The notes under the pieces: generated by a model
What the model was told of the DNA's origin: nothing
The model's input: only the letters and a program-made list of their open reading frames with translations
Database searches by the model: none
From: JBGZFC01 sp964631255
Lineage (GTDB): Bacteria > Bacteroidota > Bacteroidia > Bacteroidales > Dysgonomonadaceae
Assembly: GCA_964631255.1 (NCBI GenBank)
Contig: CAZVWS010000008.1
Span: 1 to 56,321 of the forward strand
DNA length: 56,321 nucleotides
Direction of reading: 5' to 3'
Shown here: positions 40,985-50,587 of the stretch, piece after piece
Layout: the number at the start of each line of letters is the position of its first letter
How positions within the stretch are numbered: the stretch's first letter is position 1
Program-made: the position numbers and the translations under genes

Positions 40985-42529
40985 TTATTTTCTAACAATA
41001 ATTTTTTGAGTTGCAGTTTTTACTCCGTCGTTTGAACGTACGAAATAAACACCTTCGTTCAAGTTAGAAACGCTGATTTGTGTTGCACCTTCAATTTTAG
41101 CTCTGTAAACAACTTGACCAACTGTGTTTACAATTTCGATATCACAAACTTTGTCTGAAGCAGGATTTACATTGATGAAATCTGTTGCAGGATTTGGATA
41201 TACTTGAAGTTGGTTTTGAGCTGTTTCGATGCTTTCTACGTTAGTTGAAATATCGTTTACGAAACGAGCAAGAACAAGTCTTGGATTGTATTCGTCAGAT
41301 AATTTACCGGCAACATAAATATTACCATTTTCGTCAAGAGCTACACCGTTGAAGTTTTCAATTCCACCTTCAACATCAATTATTGTAAAACCTTCTGATT
41401 CACCAAATGCGGTATCCAAAGCACCTTCGCTTGTGAAGCGAGCAACGAAACCGTCCACTTTGTCGGGAGAATCGGTATATCCTGTCAAAAGGATTTTTCC
41501 GTCAGATTGTACAACTGAGTCGAACAAATAGTTTTCGTATGGAGAAATTTTCAATGTAGCGAAACCGTTGTTACCAAAAGTAGTTACCACTTCGCCGTCA
41601 GGATTAAGTTGGAATACCATGAGGTCGTATTGCAATTGTGGAATGTTTTCAATCCAAGTGTGTCCTGCAATCAACATATTGCCATTTTCCAAAATATTTA
41701 CAGAAACAGAGAAGTCGTGTCCATTACCAAAAGGAATAGTTTTTACACCTGCATCGCCAAAAGAAGCATCCAAAGAACCATCCGCGTTGAAGCGAGCAAT
41801 AGTAGAGATGTAGTTGATATCAGAGAAACTCATACCGGTTGCAACAATTTTACCGTCTTCTTGAAGTGCGATAGATTTCAAGTAGCTTGGGTGCAAATAT
41901 TCGATGATAGAGTGTCCACCTGTTCCGAAACTTGTATCTATAGTACCGTTTGTGTTGTAGCGGAACAAAGCAAATCTGTCAGAAACATAGCCACCGGTAA
42001 CGATTTTTCCGTCGGGTTGAATCAACATAGTTTCTGCTAAGTTTTGTTGGCTTGTAAGGTCAGTAGTAACCATACCACCTACACCAAATGTGCTGTCTAA
42101 AGTACCATCGGCATTGAATTTCCAAACTACTTCGTCAGAGTTGGGAGAGTCATACAAACGGCCACCAACAATAATTTTACCATCTTCTAAAACTTTTACG
42201 CTCATACCATAATAGTTCAAGGTAGTTTGTTGGGTTTTGTAGATACCGCCGTTAGCAAAGCTGGTATCCAATGTACCATCTGTGTTGTAACGAACCAAAA
42301 ACATTTCGTAGTTATCACCAATTTCTTTGGAGTAACCGGTAACCAATGCTTTTCCATCGGGTTGAACAGTTACGTCAGAAACGTTTGTATAACCGTTGTT
42401 ATGTACCGGTGTCAAAACGATACCGTTGGTTCCAAATGTTGCATCAAAAGTTCCTGCATTTGGGGTTTGCGCGAAAAGGAAACCTGCAGAAAAAATTGTG
42501 AATAATAAAATAAGGTAATTCTTTTTCAT
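40985..42529 (-). CDS. Delta-60 repeat protein with T9SS type A sorting domain
   Basis: A 514-residue secreted protein. Signal peptide MKKNYLILLFTIFSAGFLFA, then about seven copies of the delta-60 repeat (patterns such as YNTDGTLDTSFANGG, FNADGTLDSTFGVGG, FNADGSLDASFGDAG, each beside VQPDGKALVTG-type strands), probably a beta-propeller. The last 75 residues (LQVYPNPATDFINVNP...LNEGVYFVR...KIIVRK) are a type IX secretion sorting domain, so it is exported across the outer membrane and perhaps attached to the surface. Start at 42529 chosen because 15 codons upstream would spoil the signal peptide. Ligand unknown. Base usage is even, suggesting good expression. Confidence 0.92.
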   Translation of the reverse strand: MKKNYLILLFTIFSAGFLFAQTPNAGTFDATFGTNGIVLTPVHNNGYTNVSDVTVQPDGKALVTGYSKEIGDNYEMFLVRYNTDGTLDTSFANGGIYKTQQTTLNYYGMSVKVLEDGKIIVGGRLYDSPNSDEVVWKFNADGTLDSTFGVGGMVTTDLTSQQNLAETMLIQPDGKIVTGGYVSDRFALFRYNTNGTIDTSFGTGGHSIIEYLHPSYLKSIALQEDGKIVATGMSFSDINYISTIARFNADGSLDASFGDAGVKTIPFGNGHDFSVSVNILENGNMLIAGHTWIENIPQLQYDLMVFQLNPDGEVVTTFGNNGFATLKISPYENYLFDSVVQSDGKILLTGYTDSPDKVDGFVARFTSEGALDTAFGESEGFTIIDVEGGIENFNGVALDENGNIYVAGKLSDEYNPRLVLARFVNDISTNVESIETAQNQLQVYPNPATDFINVNPASDKVCDIEIVNTVGQVVYRAKIEGATQISVSNLNEGVYFVRSNDGVKTATQKIIVRK

Positions 42530-42989
42530 AAGAAAATCTTGTTTTTTGAAATTAATAATTGTTTTAAAAATCAACGGCGAAGATAATACATTTTCGGGTT
42601 TAGTTTACTAAAACAGAGTACATTATTTATTTTTAACCAATAAATATATGACTTAATAACGATAATAAAAATGCTTGAAAAATTGCTTAAAAAAATTCTA
42701 ATTCAATTTCAGTTTGTTCAACCAACAAATTAGGTTGTTATGTTGAAAAATTGGCTTTCAGCGTAGGAAAACGGACTTTTTAAGTTTAGTTATTTTTGAT
42801 TAAAAAAACAGCTGTAAATTCAGGGTATGAAGCAAGGTTAGACGCTTTGCGATTTTTTTTTTGCATAAAAAGACACGATTTTAAACTATTCAATAGAAAT
42901 TGTGTCCAAGATAGTGGATTAAATGTTTTAATTGGGTTCTAATTGATAGGATGTAGGCAGATTGTGAAATTAGCATACATCCGCTTTTT
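42530..42989 (+). other. 460-base gap with two plus-strand hairpins, possible small RNA
   Basis: No protein gene. It is very AT-rich. It contains a nested inverted repeat (TTCAAC at 42717-42722 with GTTGAA at 42742-42747), a -7-like TATTTTTG (42791-42798), a GCAA/TTGC hairpin with ten T's (42832-42862) and GGATGTA/TACATCC with a T-run (42949-42989). The T-runs are on the plus strand, although both flanking genes are on the minus strand. Confidence 0.4.
42949..42989 (+). terminator. Terminator-like hairpin next to the rodA stop
   Basis: A 7-bp stem (GGATGTA with TACATCC), 20-base loop and GCTTTTTTT on the plus strand, opposite in direction to rodA. It could insulate rodA from plus-strand transcription. 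Confidence 0.45.
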
Positions 42990-44447
42990 TTATTTTCGTT
43001 TTCTGGATTTGTCTATCCGCAAAAAGATGAAAAGCAAAATGGTAAATCCCCACAATGAAGAACCACCATAGCTAAAAAACGGCAATGGAATACCGATTAC
43101 CGGCATAATCCCGATAACCATACCAATATTTACCATCAGATGAAACAGGAATATACTGACAACACCGTAGCCGTAAACCCGACCAAAAGCCGAGGTTTGC
43201 CTTTCGGCGAGAGCCAACAGTCGCAACACAAAAATGGCAAAAAAAATGATGATAAGTATGGAGCCCAAAAACCCCCACTCCTCGCCTATGGTGCAAAAAA
43301 TGAAGTCGGTATCTTGTTCGGGCACGTATTTTAGTTTGGTTTGCGTTCCATTCAAGAAACCTTTCCCCATCAATCCGCCCGAACCGATTGCAATTTTGGA
43401 CTGCCCTACATGGTAGCCCGAACCTTGCAAATCTTGTTCCATGCCCAAAGTTACTTTTATTCGCATCTGCTGGTGTGGCTGCAAAATATCGGAAAATACA
43501 TATTCCAACGATTCTACAAAAACAATGGAGCCAAACAGGAATAACAGGATGAGCATATATTTTTTTCGACGATAACGTAACTGCAAATAGATAAGATATA
43601 GCGTAACGGCAAGTAGCGAAACCAAAGCGACCCAACCGTAAGAAAAACTCCTATCGAAAAACGAAAGCACCAAATTTACGGCAAACGGCACGGCTGCAAT
43701 CAGTAGCAGAATATAGGTAACCTCTTTTCGTTTTACATAGTGCCAAATCATACCAGCCGAAAAAACCATGATGAGTATTGCCGCGATAAATTCGCCCAAC
43801 GAAATGGGTGTAACCGGCACATCAGAAAATTTAATTCCGACAACGAAATAGACAACCGCTGCCACTCCCAGAAACAGAACTCCGCCGGGCAATCCCTCTC
43901 TGTAAAGTACCAAAATCAGGCTCAAATAAACCAAAGCTGTACCGGTTTCGCTTTGCATAATTACCAACAGCAAAGGCAACAAGATTATCCCACTCACTAT
44001 CAATAGGTTTTTCGTTTCCATCAGCCGAAAACCATAGGCGTTGAAAGCTTTTGCCAGCATAAGCGCAATGACAAATTTCATGAACTCGGCAGGTTGCAAC
44101 CGAACCGGACCAATGACCAACCAAGAGTGTGAGCCTTTTATTTCGGGAGCAACAATTAGCGTAATTATCAGCAACACAATACCGATGGAATAGAACAAAA
44201 AGGCGTAGGTTTCGTAAAAGGCAACATCTATTTTCATGAGTGCGAAAGCCAAAAGCAGCGAAGTTCCAATCCAAACCAATTGCATGCCCGCCCTACCCGA
44301 AAGGTCAAACATGCTCACGGCATTTTCCAAATCGAAGCTGGCTGCATATATATTGAACCACCCGAGCACCACGAATAGCAGATAAAGGAGTACCACCACC
44401 CTATCCACGTATCCTTTTTCGTTTATATTTTCGGCATCGTTATTCAT
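42990..44447 (-). CDS. rodA: Rod-shape determining protein RodA
   Basis: SEDS-family peptidoglycan polymerase of the elongasome, partner of PBP2. A 485-residue membrane protein with about ten spans; signatures include GSHSWLVIGPVRLQPAEFMKF, a SEDS hallmark with the Glu, and GSGGLMGKGFLNGTQT, PEQDTDFIFCTIGEEWGF and VIGIPLPFFSYGGSSLWGF. It overlaps the end of mrdA by 4 bases (ATGA), so the two are coupled. Last gene of the mre cluster. At 485 residues it is longer than E. coli RodA (370), with an extra stretch (about 220-310), as often in Bacteroidota. Confidence 0.94.
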   Translation of the reverse strand: MNNDAENINEKGYVDRVVVLLYLLFVVLGWFNIYAASFDLENAVSMFDLSGRAGMQLVWIGTSLLLAFALMKIDVAFYETYAFLFYSIGIVLLIITLIVAPEIKGSHSWLVIGPVRLQPAEFMKFVIALMLAKAFNAYGFRLMETKNLLIVSGIILLPLLLVIMQSETGTALVYLSLILVLYREGLPGGVLFLGVAAVVYFVVGIKFSDVPVTPISLGEFIAAILIMVFSAGMIWHYVKRKEVTYILLLIAAVPFAVNLVLSFFDRSFSYGWVALVSLLAVTLYLIYLQLRYRRKKYMLILLFLFGSIVFVESLEYVFSDILQPHQQMRIKVTLGMEQDLQGSGYHVGQSKIAIGSGGLMGKGFLNGTQTKLKYVPEQDTDFIFCTIGEEWGFLGSILIIIFFAIFVLRLLALAERQTSAFGRVYGYGVVSIFLFHLMVNIGMVIGIMPVIGIPLPFFSYGGSSLWGFTILLFIFLRIDKSRKRK

Positions 44448-46354
44448 CGGGTTTTGGTATTGGCAGTTGAGTCATTCTTCGCGGCGGAAGCATTTTTCTT
44501 GTAAACGTATGGCAAAATGGCTGTATTCACGATTCGTTTTTCGATATACGCGTCGCGTTCGGGTACTTCTCCCTTGAAATATTTCTGCATCATCAGTCGC
44601 GCGATTGGCACGGCGTTGCTCGCACCAAATCGTCCGTTTTCTACAATCACGGCAATGGCTACTTTCGGGTTGTCGCGCGGTGCAAAACCCATGAAAAGGG
44701 AGTGGTCGTCGCCATGCGGATTTTCGGCAGTACCGGTTTTTCCGCAAACCACCAAATCGGGTTCCAAATTGATTCCTCTGCAAGTACCTCGTGTTACGGC
44801 ATCCGCCATTCCGGCAACCGTCAATTCAAAATATTCCCTGTTGATATTGGATTCGCGTCTGTTTGTAAACGTGGTATCCAAAGGTGCACCTTTTCGCTCT
44901 TTTACCACATGTGGAGTATAGTAATATCCCCGATTTGCGATAATGGCAGACAAATTGGCCAATTGCAGCGGAGTGGACAATATTTCGCCCTGCCCAATGG
45001 CTATAGAAATGATATTATGTGCATGCCATTTTTCCGTTCCCAACCATTTGGAATAGAACTTACTATTGGGAATAAAACCCCGTTTTTCGGAAGGCAAATC
45101 TACGCCCAAACGGTATCCGAAACCCAGGTCTATCATGTGCTCTTTCCACACCTCAAAAGCTTCTACAGTAGAGGCATATTTTGTTCTGTTGTTGAGCATG
45201 GCATTGAGTCCGTAACAGAAAAACGAGTTACACGATGTAGCCAATGAATATTGCAAAGCCAACGGTGAAGCGTGTCCGTGGCACTTGGGGCGACCGCCCA
45301 GCGGGCCATAGCCTCCGTAACAGCTGTATTTGGTTTCGGGTGTGATAATTCCTTCTTGTAAAAAAATCAGACCTTGTGTGGGTTTAAAGGTAGAACCGGG
45401 AGGATACAATCCTGCCACAGCTCTATTAATGAGCGGTTTATACGGATTTTGCTCTAATTCCAAATAGTTTTTGACAAAGTTTTTGCCGGTCAGCAAGTTG
45501 GGGTCGTAAGTTGGAGCGGCAACCATACACAAAATTTCGCCGGTTTCAGGTTCTATCATCACGATAGCTCCAATTTTGTTTTGCATGAGATACTCGCCAT
45601 AGTCTTGCAAATCGATATCGATAGATAGTTTCAAATCTCTGCCTGAAACGGGAGCTTTGTCGTATTCGCCATCTTTGTATTTTCCTTGCACTCGCCCATG
45701 CGCGTCGCGCAACAGTATTTCCACTCCTTTTTCGCCACGTAAATCCTCTTCGTGCGAGAGTTCAATGCCCGATTTGCCCACGTAATCGCCACGCACATAA
45801 TAGGGGTCCGATTCCATTTTGTTTTTATCTACTTCGGCTATATAGCCAAGTATCAGCCCCATATTGTCTCGTGAATATTGTCTTTCGGTTCTGTTTTGGA
45901 TATAGATTCCTGGAAATTTGTAGAGCTTTTCTTGCAAGAGTGCATATTCTTGCACATCCAATTGCGACATAAAAATTTGAGGCGTGTAGGACGAGTAACC
46001 CGGATTTTTCCTCTTATCCCGCATATCGCTATTCAACTGCTGGAAGGTCAAATTATCAATATGTAATGTGTTACAAAAATCGACCGTATCAAACTCTTTC
46101 ATCTCGCGCACAACCATCATCACATCGTAAGTTGGTTGGTTGAAAACGAGCAAATTACCGTTTCTGTCGTAGATTGAGCCGCGCGATGGATAGAGTGTTT
46201 TTTTGAAGAAGGCGTTGCTATCGGCAAAATCTCGATATTGGGTATTGAGTATCTGCAGGTTAAATAGTTGTAAAGAGTACACAACAACAATTACCGCCAC
46301 AATTGCGACGATAACATATTTTCTTTTGGAATATTCTTTGTTGTTATTGAGCAC
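44444..46354 (-). CDS. mrdA: Penicillin-binding protein 2
   Basis: Transpeptidase that cross-links peptidoglycan during cell elongation. The 636-residue protein has an N-terminal membrane anchor (13-30), the PBP dimerisation domain (about 55-220, with SRGSIYDRNGNLL), and the transpeptidase domain with SxxK (Ser321 in GSTFK), SxN (in SCNSF) and KTGT. Its stop overlaps the rodA start by 4 bases and its start overlaps the mreD stop by 11. Full-length, no truncation. Confidence 0.95.
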   Translation of the reverse strand: MLNNNKEYSKRKYVIVAIVAVIVVVYSLQLFNLQILNTQYRDFADSNAFFKKTLYPSRGSIYDRNGNLLVFNQPTYDVMMVVREMKEFDTVDFCNTLHIDNLTFQQLNSDMRDKRKNPGYSSYTPQIFMSQLDVQEYALLQEKLYKFPGIYIQNRTERQYSRDNMGLILGYIAEVDKNKMESDPYYVRGDYVGKSGIELSHEEDLRGEKGVEILLRDAHGRVQGKYKDGEYDKAPVSGRDLKLSIDIDLQDYGEYLMQNKIGAIVMIEPETGEILCMVAAPTYDPNLLTGKNFVKNYLELEQNPYKPLINRAVAGLYPPGSTFKPTQGLIFLQEGIITPETKYSCYGGYGPLGGRPKCHGHASPLALQYSLATSCNSFFCYGLNAMLNNRTKYASTVEAFEVWKEHMIDLGFGYRLGVDLPSEKRGFIPNSKFYSKWLGTEKWHAHNIISIAIGQGEILSTPLQLANLSAIIANRGYYYTPHVVKERKGAPLDTTFTNRRESNINREYFELTVAGMADAVTRGTCRGINLEPDLVVCGKTGTAENPHGDDHSLFMGFAPRDNPKVAIAVIVENGRFGASNAVPIARLMMQKYFKGEVPERDAYIEKRIVNTAILPYVYKKNASAAKNDSTANTKTR

Positions 46355-46862
46355 TTTTTTCGTTTTTATACAGTAATCCGTCTATCGCGAATACCAAAAC
46401 AAGTGTCAGCAAAAGCGATGAACCTATGCGAATGAGTGTGTTAGGCAGGTTGAACAAGGTAAACGATTCGATAAAAAACAGCAAAGTCAGGTGTAAGAAC
46501 ACAGTTGCCACAGCAAATTTGATGAATCTTGCAGCTCCCGTATACAACCCGGGCACCAGCTCCTGAAATTCTTCTTTGGAGTAAAACAAATCGAGAATAA
46601 TTTTTCTAAAAGTAGCGACAATGGTTGTGGCAGCGGCATTCATGCCGGGCGTGTTTAAAAAAATATCGATAATAAATCCCAGAATGAAACCCGAGATAAT
46701 GACATAATAGGGATTTCTGTCCAGTGGCAATTTCAAAAGAAAAAAGATATACAAAATGGGCGTGGCAACTCCAAAAACAGTGATACGGTTCAACAACAAA
46801 ACTTGCAACAGTATCAAAAGGGTGAACATCAACAGTTCCTTGAAAAATTGGATAGCCTTCAT
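46344..46862 (-). CDS. mreD: Rod-shape determining protein MreD
   Basis: A 172-residue membrane protein of the elongasome, with five or so hydrophobic segments (FTLLILLQVLLLNRI at the start, YVIISGFILGFIIDIFLNTPGMNAAA in the middle, VATVFLHLTLLFFIESF near the end). LPLDRNPY and the GFIIDIF segment are typical. It is poorly conserved overall, so the call rests on its place between mreC (3-base gap) and mrdA. Confidence 0.88.
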   Translation of the reverse strand: MKAIQFFKELLMFTLLILLQVLLLNRITVFGVATPILYIFFLLKLPLDRNPYYVIISGFILGFIIDIFLNTPGMNAAATTIVATFRKIILDLFYSKEEFQELVPGLYTGAARFIKFAVATVFLHLTLLFFIESFTLFNLPNTLIRIGSSLLLTLVLVFAIDGLLYKNEKSAQ

Positions 46863-46865
46863 GTT

Positions 46866-47708
46866 TTATAATATTGCCTCTTCGAGCTCTTTTTGTTCTT
46901 CAAAAAAGTTGTCTTCAATAATCAATACGTGTTGGATGGAGTGAAAATCGGTTGCAAGTTTCAAATCGAGCGTATTAAACTTGTCGTCTTTGGCTTTTCC
47001 TATTCCTGTAACAAACCCGATAACTATTTCTTTGGGGAAGATGCTGGAAAAACTGGTTACCACCGTATCGCCCACTTCGTAAGGTTGGTGTTTGGGCAAT
47101 TCGTTCAATTGGGCAATTTTTATGTTATTGCCATTCCACGAGATAGAACCGGTATTGTCCGAACGGTATAATTTGGCACTCAATCTGAATTTCGGATTTA
47201 TCACGGGAATAACCACACTCGCGTTTCGCGATGCTTTTAGCACCACACCCACCACGCCTGTTTGCGAGATAACGCCCATATCGGCTTTCACGCCGTGTAG
47301 TGTGCCTTTGTCGAGAGTCAAAAAATTATTTGCTCCCGAAAAGCTCACGTTTATCACTTCAGCCGGGATGAAATTGAACTGCGAGTGATAAGTAGAGTCG
47401 GTTGCAAATACATCCAACGTCATCGAGTCTGCATCAACCGAACTATATCGGTTTTTCCAATCCAATAGTTCTTTTTCCAATTGAGCATTTTTAGCCATCA
47501 GCTCTTTGTTGTTCTTCTGCAGATGAAAAAAGCTGTTTACATTACCCGAAATTCGGTAAAACCAAGTCGTAACCTCGTTGGATGAAGTAAGATATACACT
47601 TCTTTGGTACGAATTGTGCGAAAATACGAGATAGAAACTGAAGACAACCAACAATATTGCCAACAGCCACGAACTATTTCGGAGAATAAAACTAAAAAGA
47701 TTTCGCAT
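46866..47708 (-). CDS. mreC: Rod-shape determining protein MreC
   Basis: A 280-residue periplasmic protein with an N-terminal membrane anchor (about 12-30), a coiled coil (about 60-90, FHLQKNNKELMAKNAQ onward), then the MreC beta-barrel pair with AEVINVSFSGANNFLTLDKG, GVVGVVLKAS and VIPVINPKFRLSAKLY. It organises the cell-wall elongation complex. mreB ends 81 bases upstream; a terminator-like hairpin lies in that gap. Confidence 0.93.
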   Translation of the reverse strand: MRNLFSFILRNSSWLLAILLVVFSFYLVFSHNSYQRSVYLTSSNEVTTWFYRISGNVNSFFHLQKNNKELMAKNAQLEKELLDWKNRYSSVDADSMTLDVFATDSTYHSQFNFIPAEVINVSFSGANNFLTLDKGTLHGVKADMGVISQTGVVGVVLKASRNASVVIPVINPKFRLSAKLYRSDNTGSISWNGNNIKIAQLNELPKHQPYEVGDTVVTSFSSIFPKEIVIGFVTGIGKAKDDKFNTLDLKLATDFHSIQHVLIIEDNFFEEQKELEEAIL

Positions 47709-47718
47709 GGAAAAAGCT

Positions 47719-47778
47719 AAAAAACAGCGGTCATCGGCAATTCTTTTTCAGAAAAACCGAATTACCAATGACCGTTGT
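47719..47778 (-). terminator. Intra-operon hairpin and T-run between mreB and mreC
   Basis: On the transcribed minus strand, a 20-bp stem (arms at 47759-47778 and 47724-47743) has 19 of 20 pairs, including two G-U; read on the plus strand those two would be mismatches, so it is built for the minus-strand RNA. A loop of about 15 bases and six T's (47719-47724) follow, 11 bases before the mreC ATG. It should terminate part of the transcripts after mreB. Confidence 0.75.
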
Positions 47779-47789
47779 CGCTTGTATGA

Positions 47790-48815
47790 TTATCTCATTA
47801 AGAAGCTAAATTTATCGATATTGCGCAAGGCGATTCCGGTACCTTTAGCCACCACGTGTAGTGGGTCTTCTACCACTTTAAAAGGAATGCCAATTTTATC
47901 GGTTAAGCGTTTATCCAAACCTCTAAGAAGCGCACCACCACCGGTCAAGTAAATTCCATTTCGTACTATATCGGCATATAATTCGGGTGGTGTTTGCTCT
48001 AAAGCACTCAATACAGCGGAGTCCATTTTCGAGACAGATTTTTCAAGACAGTGTGCAACTTCTTGGTACGAAACCGGCACATCCATTGGCAACGATGTCA
48101 TTCTGTTTGGACCATGTACCACAAAATCTTCGGGTGGGTCTTGCAGTTCGGTAAGTACCGAACCAACGTTTATTTTTATCTGCTCGGCAGTGCGTTCTCC
48201 CACTTTCATGTTGTGCTGACGCCCCATATAATCCATGATATCTTCGGTGAGGTCGTCGCCCGCTATTTTGATGGATTTATTTGACACGATGCCACCCAAC
48301 GAGATAACGGCTATTTCGGTAGTTCCACCACCTATATCCACAATCATGTTTCCCTCGGGTGCTTCTACATCAATACCTATACCCAACGCGGCAGCCATTG
48401 GCTCAAACAGCATATACACATCTCTTCCGCCTGCATGTTCGGCAGAGTCGCGCACGGCACGAATTTCAACTTCGGTACTTCCCGAAGGGATGCAGATAAC
48501 TACACGAAGTGAAGGAGCAAACAGCCCGCCTTTGTTTTTTGTAGCCATTTTAATCATGCCGCGAATCATCTGTTCGGCAGCGTTAAAGTCGGCTATAACA
48601 CCATCTCTCAATGGTCTGACGGTTTGAATATTTTCGTGCGTTTTTCCATGCATTTGTCTTGCCTTGTCTCCCAAGGCAATCATTTTATCAGTTTTGCGAT
48701 CTAACGCCACGATGGATGGTTCGTCGAGCAAAATTTTTCCTGCATTGTTCACAATAATCGAGTTGGCGGTTCCCAGGTCCATCGCCAATTCTTGTGTAAA
48801 AGAAAATAATCCCAT
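47790..48815 (-). CDS. mreB: Rod-shape determining protein MreB
   Basis: Actin-like filament protein that guides cell-wall elongation. 341 residues with the actin-fold ATPase motifs: AMDLGTANSIIV (phosphate 1), PRDG.IADFNAAEQMI, IVDIGGGTTEIAVISLGG (phosphate 2) and LTGGGALLRGLDKRL (adenosine). Typical length, cytoplasmic. Downstream of purH by 112 bases. No promoter in the gap matches the consensus on this strand, so it may be read from purH. Confidence 0.97.
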   Translation of the reverse strand: MGLFSFTQELAMDLGTANSIIVNNAGKILLDEPSIVALDRKTDKMIALGDKARQMHGKTHENIQTVRPLRDGVIADFNAAEQMIRGMIKMATKNKGGLFAPSLRVVICIPSGSTEVEIRAVRDSAEHAGGRDVYMLFEPMAAALGIGIDVEAPEGNMIVDIGGGTTEIAVISLGGIVSNKSIKIAGDDLTEDIMDYMGRQHNMKVGERTAEQIKINVGSVLTELQDPPEDFVVHGPNRMTSLPMDVPVSYQEVAHCLEKSVSKMDSAVLSALEQTPPELYADIVRNGIYLTGGGALLRGLDKRLTDKIGIPFKVVEDPLHVVAKGTGIALRNIDKFSFLMR

Positions 48816-48927
48816 ATTTTTAGCATTTAGCCATTGGTTGTGTACCTTTGGCTTGTTGATGTTTTTTTATAATGTTGCGTATCGTGTTGGGCAAATAGAA
48901 TTAACTCGTTTGCCAACAGACATTTTT

Positions 48928-50454
48928 TCAATGTTTAAAGTGTCGTACACCCGTAGTTGCCATAGCCATATTTTTCTCGTTGCAGAATGCAATAGATTCG
49001 CCATCTTTGATAGAGCCACCGGGCTGAATAACGGCGGTAACTCCGGCATTGTGCGCAATTTCCACACAATCGGGGAAAGGGAAAAATGCATCGGAAGCCA
49101 TCACCGCACCTTGCAGGTCGAAGCCGAAAGTACTTGCTTTTTCAATGGCCTGTTTCAGCGCATCCACACGTGAGGTTTGTCCCGTTCCACTGGCAATCAA
49201 TTGTTTGTTCTTTGCCAAAACAATGGCATTCGATTTGGTGTGTTTTACCAAAATATTGGCAAACAAAAGATCTTCCAACTCCTTGTCGGTTGGTACTTGG
49301 TTCGTTATAATGTTTAGCTGGTCGGCAGTTTGCGTAGCCAAATCTTTGTCTTGCATCAACACACCGTTTAGCAAAGAGCGATATTGTATCTGATTGTTTG
49401 CTTTCTGCACTTGTTTTTGTTTCAGAATGATTCTGTTTTTCTTCTGAAACAATATTTCGAGTGCTTCGGGCGTGTAATTGGGTGCGATGAGTACTTCAAA
49501 AAATATTTCGTTTATGGCTTCTGCCGCGTCTTTATCTACGGTTTGATTGGTAATAACGATACCGCCAAAAGCCGAAACCGGGTCGGCAGCCAAAGCTGCT
49601 TGCCAAGCTTCTTTCACAGTCAGACGACAAGCCATTCCGCAAGCGTTGTTGTGTTTTAGAATTGCAACAGCGGTTTCATCGAAATCGGAAATAAGTGAAA
49701 TGGCAGCTTCTATATCGAGCAAGTTGTTGTACGAAATTTCTTTCCCGTGCAACTGCTCAAACACCTCGTTCAGTTTGCCGTAGAAAATCCCTTTTTGGTG
49801 CGGATTTTCACCATAACGCAAAGCATGTGCCTCATCAAAAGAGAGACGCAATACCGTATTTTCATTTCCTTGGTTGAAATACCGGAAGATTGCAGCATCG
49901 TAGCCCGAAGAAACAGCAAATGCATCGGTCGCGAAACGGCGACGGTCTTCTATTTCAGATTCGCCCTGTTTTTCTTGCAAAAGTTTTAATAGCGGTTCGT
50001 ATTGGTTTTTGGAAGCAACAATCAGTACATCGTTGAAGTTTTTAGCTGCACCTCGAATGAGCGAAATACCACCGATATCAATCTTTTCTATGATTTCTTC
50101 TTCCGAACCACCCGAAGCTACTGTTTCTTGAAATGGATATAAATCAATGATAACCAAATCGATAGAAGGCATATCGTATGATTTGATAATTTTTCTATCT
50201 GATTCGTCGTCTCTACGATAAAGAATACCACCAAAAATGCGGGGATGCAAGGTTTTTACCCTGCCACCCAAAATAGATGGATAATCTGTAATATCTTCAA
50301 CTGCGGCACATTCATAGCCAATAGATTCTATAAATTCACGGGTTCCACCGGTAGAAATAAATTTTACTTGCAGTTTATTCAAAATGGCAAGAATATCCTC
50401 CAAGCCATCTTTGTGATAAACGGAAATGAGCGCATTTTTTATTTTTCGAGTCAT
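48928..50454 (-). CDS. purH: Bifunctional AICAR formyltransferase/IMP cyclohydrolase
   Basis: Last two steps of purine synthesis. The N-terminal MGS-like IMP cyclohydrolase domain (ALISVYHKDGLEDIL, STGGTREFIES, TDYPSILGGRVKTLHP) is followed by the AICAR transformylase domain (LRYGENPHQKG, NNLLDIEAAISLISDF, FVFNQAG-like GMACRL region and MASDAFFPFPDCVE near the end). 508 residues, normal. It heads the purH-mreBCD-mrdA-rodA cluster that is common in Bacteroidota. A -7 element, TATCTTTG on the minus strand (50482-50489), lies about 30 bases upstream. Confidence 0.96.
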   Translation of the reverse strand: MTRKIKNALISVYHKDGLEDILAILNKLQVKFISTGGTREFIESIGYECAAVEDITDYPSILGGRVKTLHPRIFGGILYRRDDESDRKIIKSYDMPSIDLVIIDLYPFQETVASGGSEEEIIEKIDIGGISLIRGAAKNFNDVLIVASKNQYEPLLKLLQEKQGESEIEDRRRFATDAFAVSSGYDAAIFRYFNQGNENTVLRLSFDEAHALRYGENPHQKGIFYGKLNEVFEQLHGKEISYNNLLDIEAAISLISDFDETAVAILKHNNACGMACRLTVKEAWQAALAADPVSAFGGIVITNQTVDKDAAEAINEIFFEVLIAPNYTPEALEILFQKKNRIILKQKQVQKANNQIQYRSLLNGVLMQDKDLATQTADQLNIITNQVPTDKELEDLLFANILVKHTKSNAIVLAKNKQLIASGTGQTSRVDALKQAIEKASTFGFDLQGAVMASDAFFPFPDCVEIAHNAGVTAVIQPGGSIKDGESIAFCNEKNMAMATTGVRHFKH

Positions 50455-50481
50455 ATACTCACTTTAATTTAATAAGGAACA

Positions 50482-50489
50482 CAAAGATA
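50482..50489 (-). promoter_or_regulatory. Candidate -7 element of purH
   Basis: Minus strand TATCTTTG matches TAnnTTTG, 27 bases upstream of the purH ATG, and may also drive the mre genes. Confidence 0.5.
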
Positions 50490-50587
50490 TAAAATCTAAG
50501 TATCATTCGGGATGAAACGGATGCTTTTTTATTGAAAAAACCGATGTTTTTTATTTCACAGGATTTTGCACCATTTTTTCAAAAAAA

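Noticed and set aside
48843..48850. TACCTTTG on the plus strand between mreB and purH
   Set aside because: It matches TAnnTTTG but would drive antisense transcription into purH; the -33 element is missing, so treated as chance.
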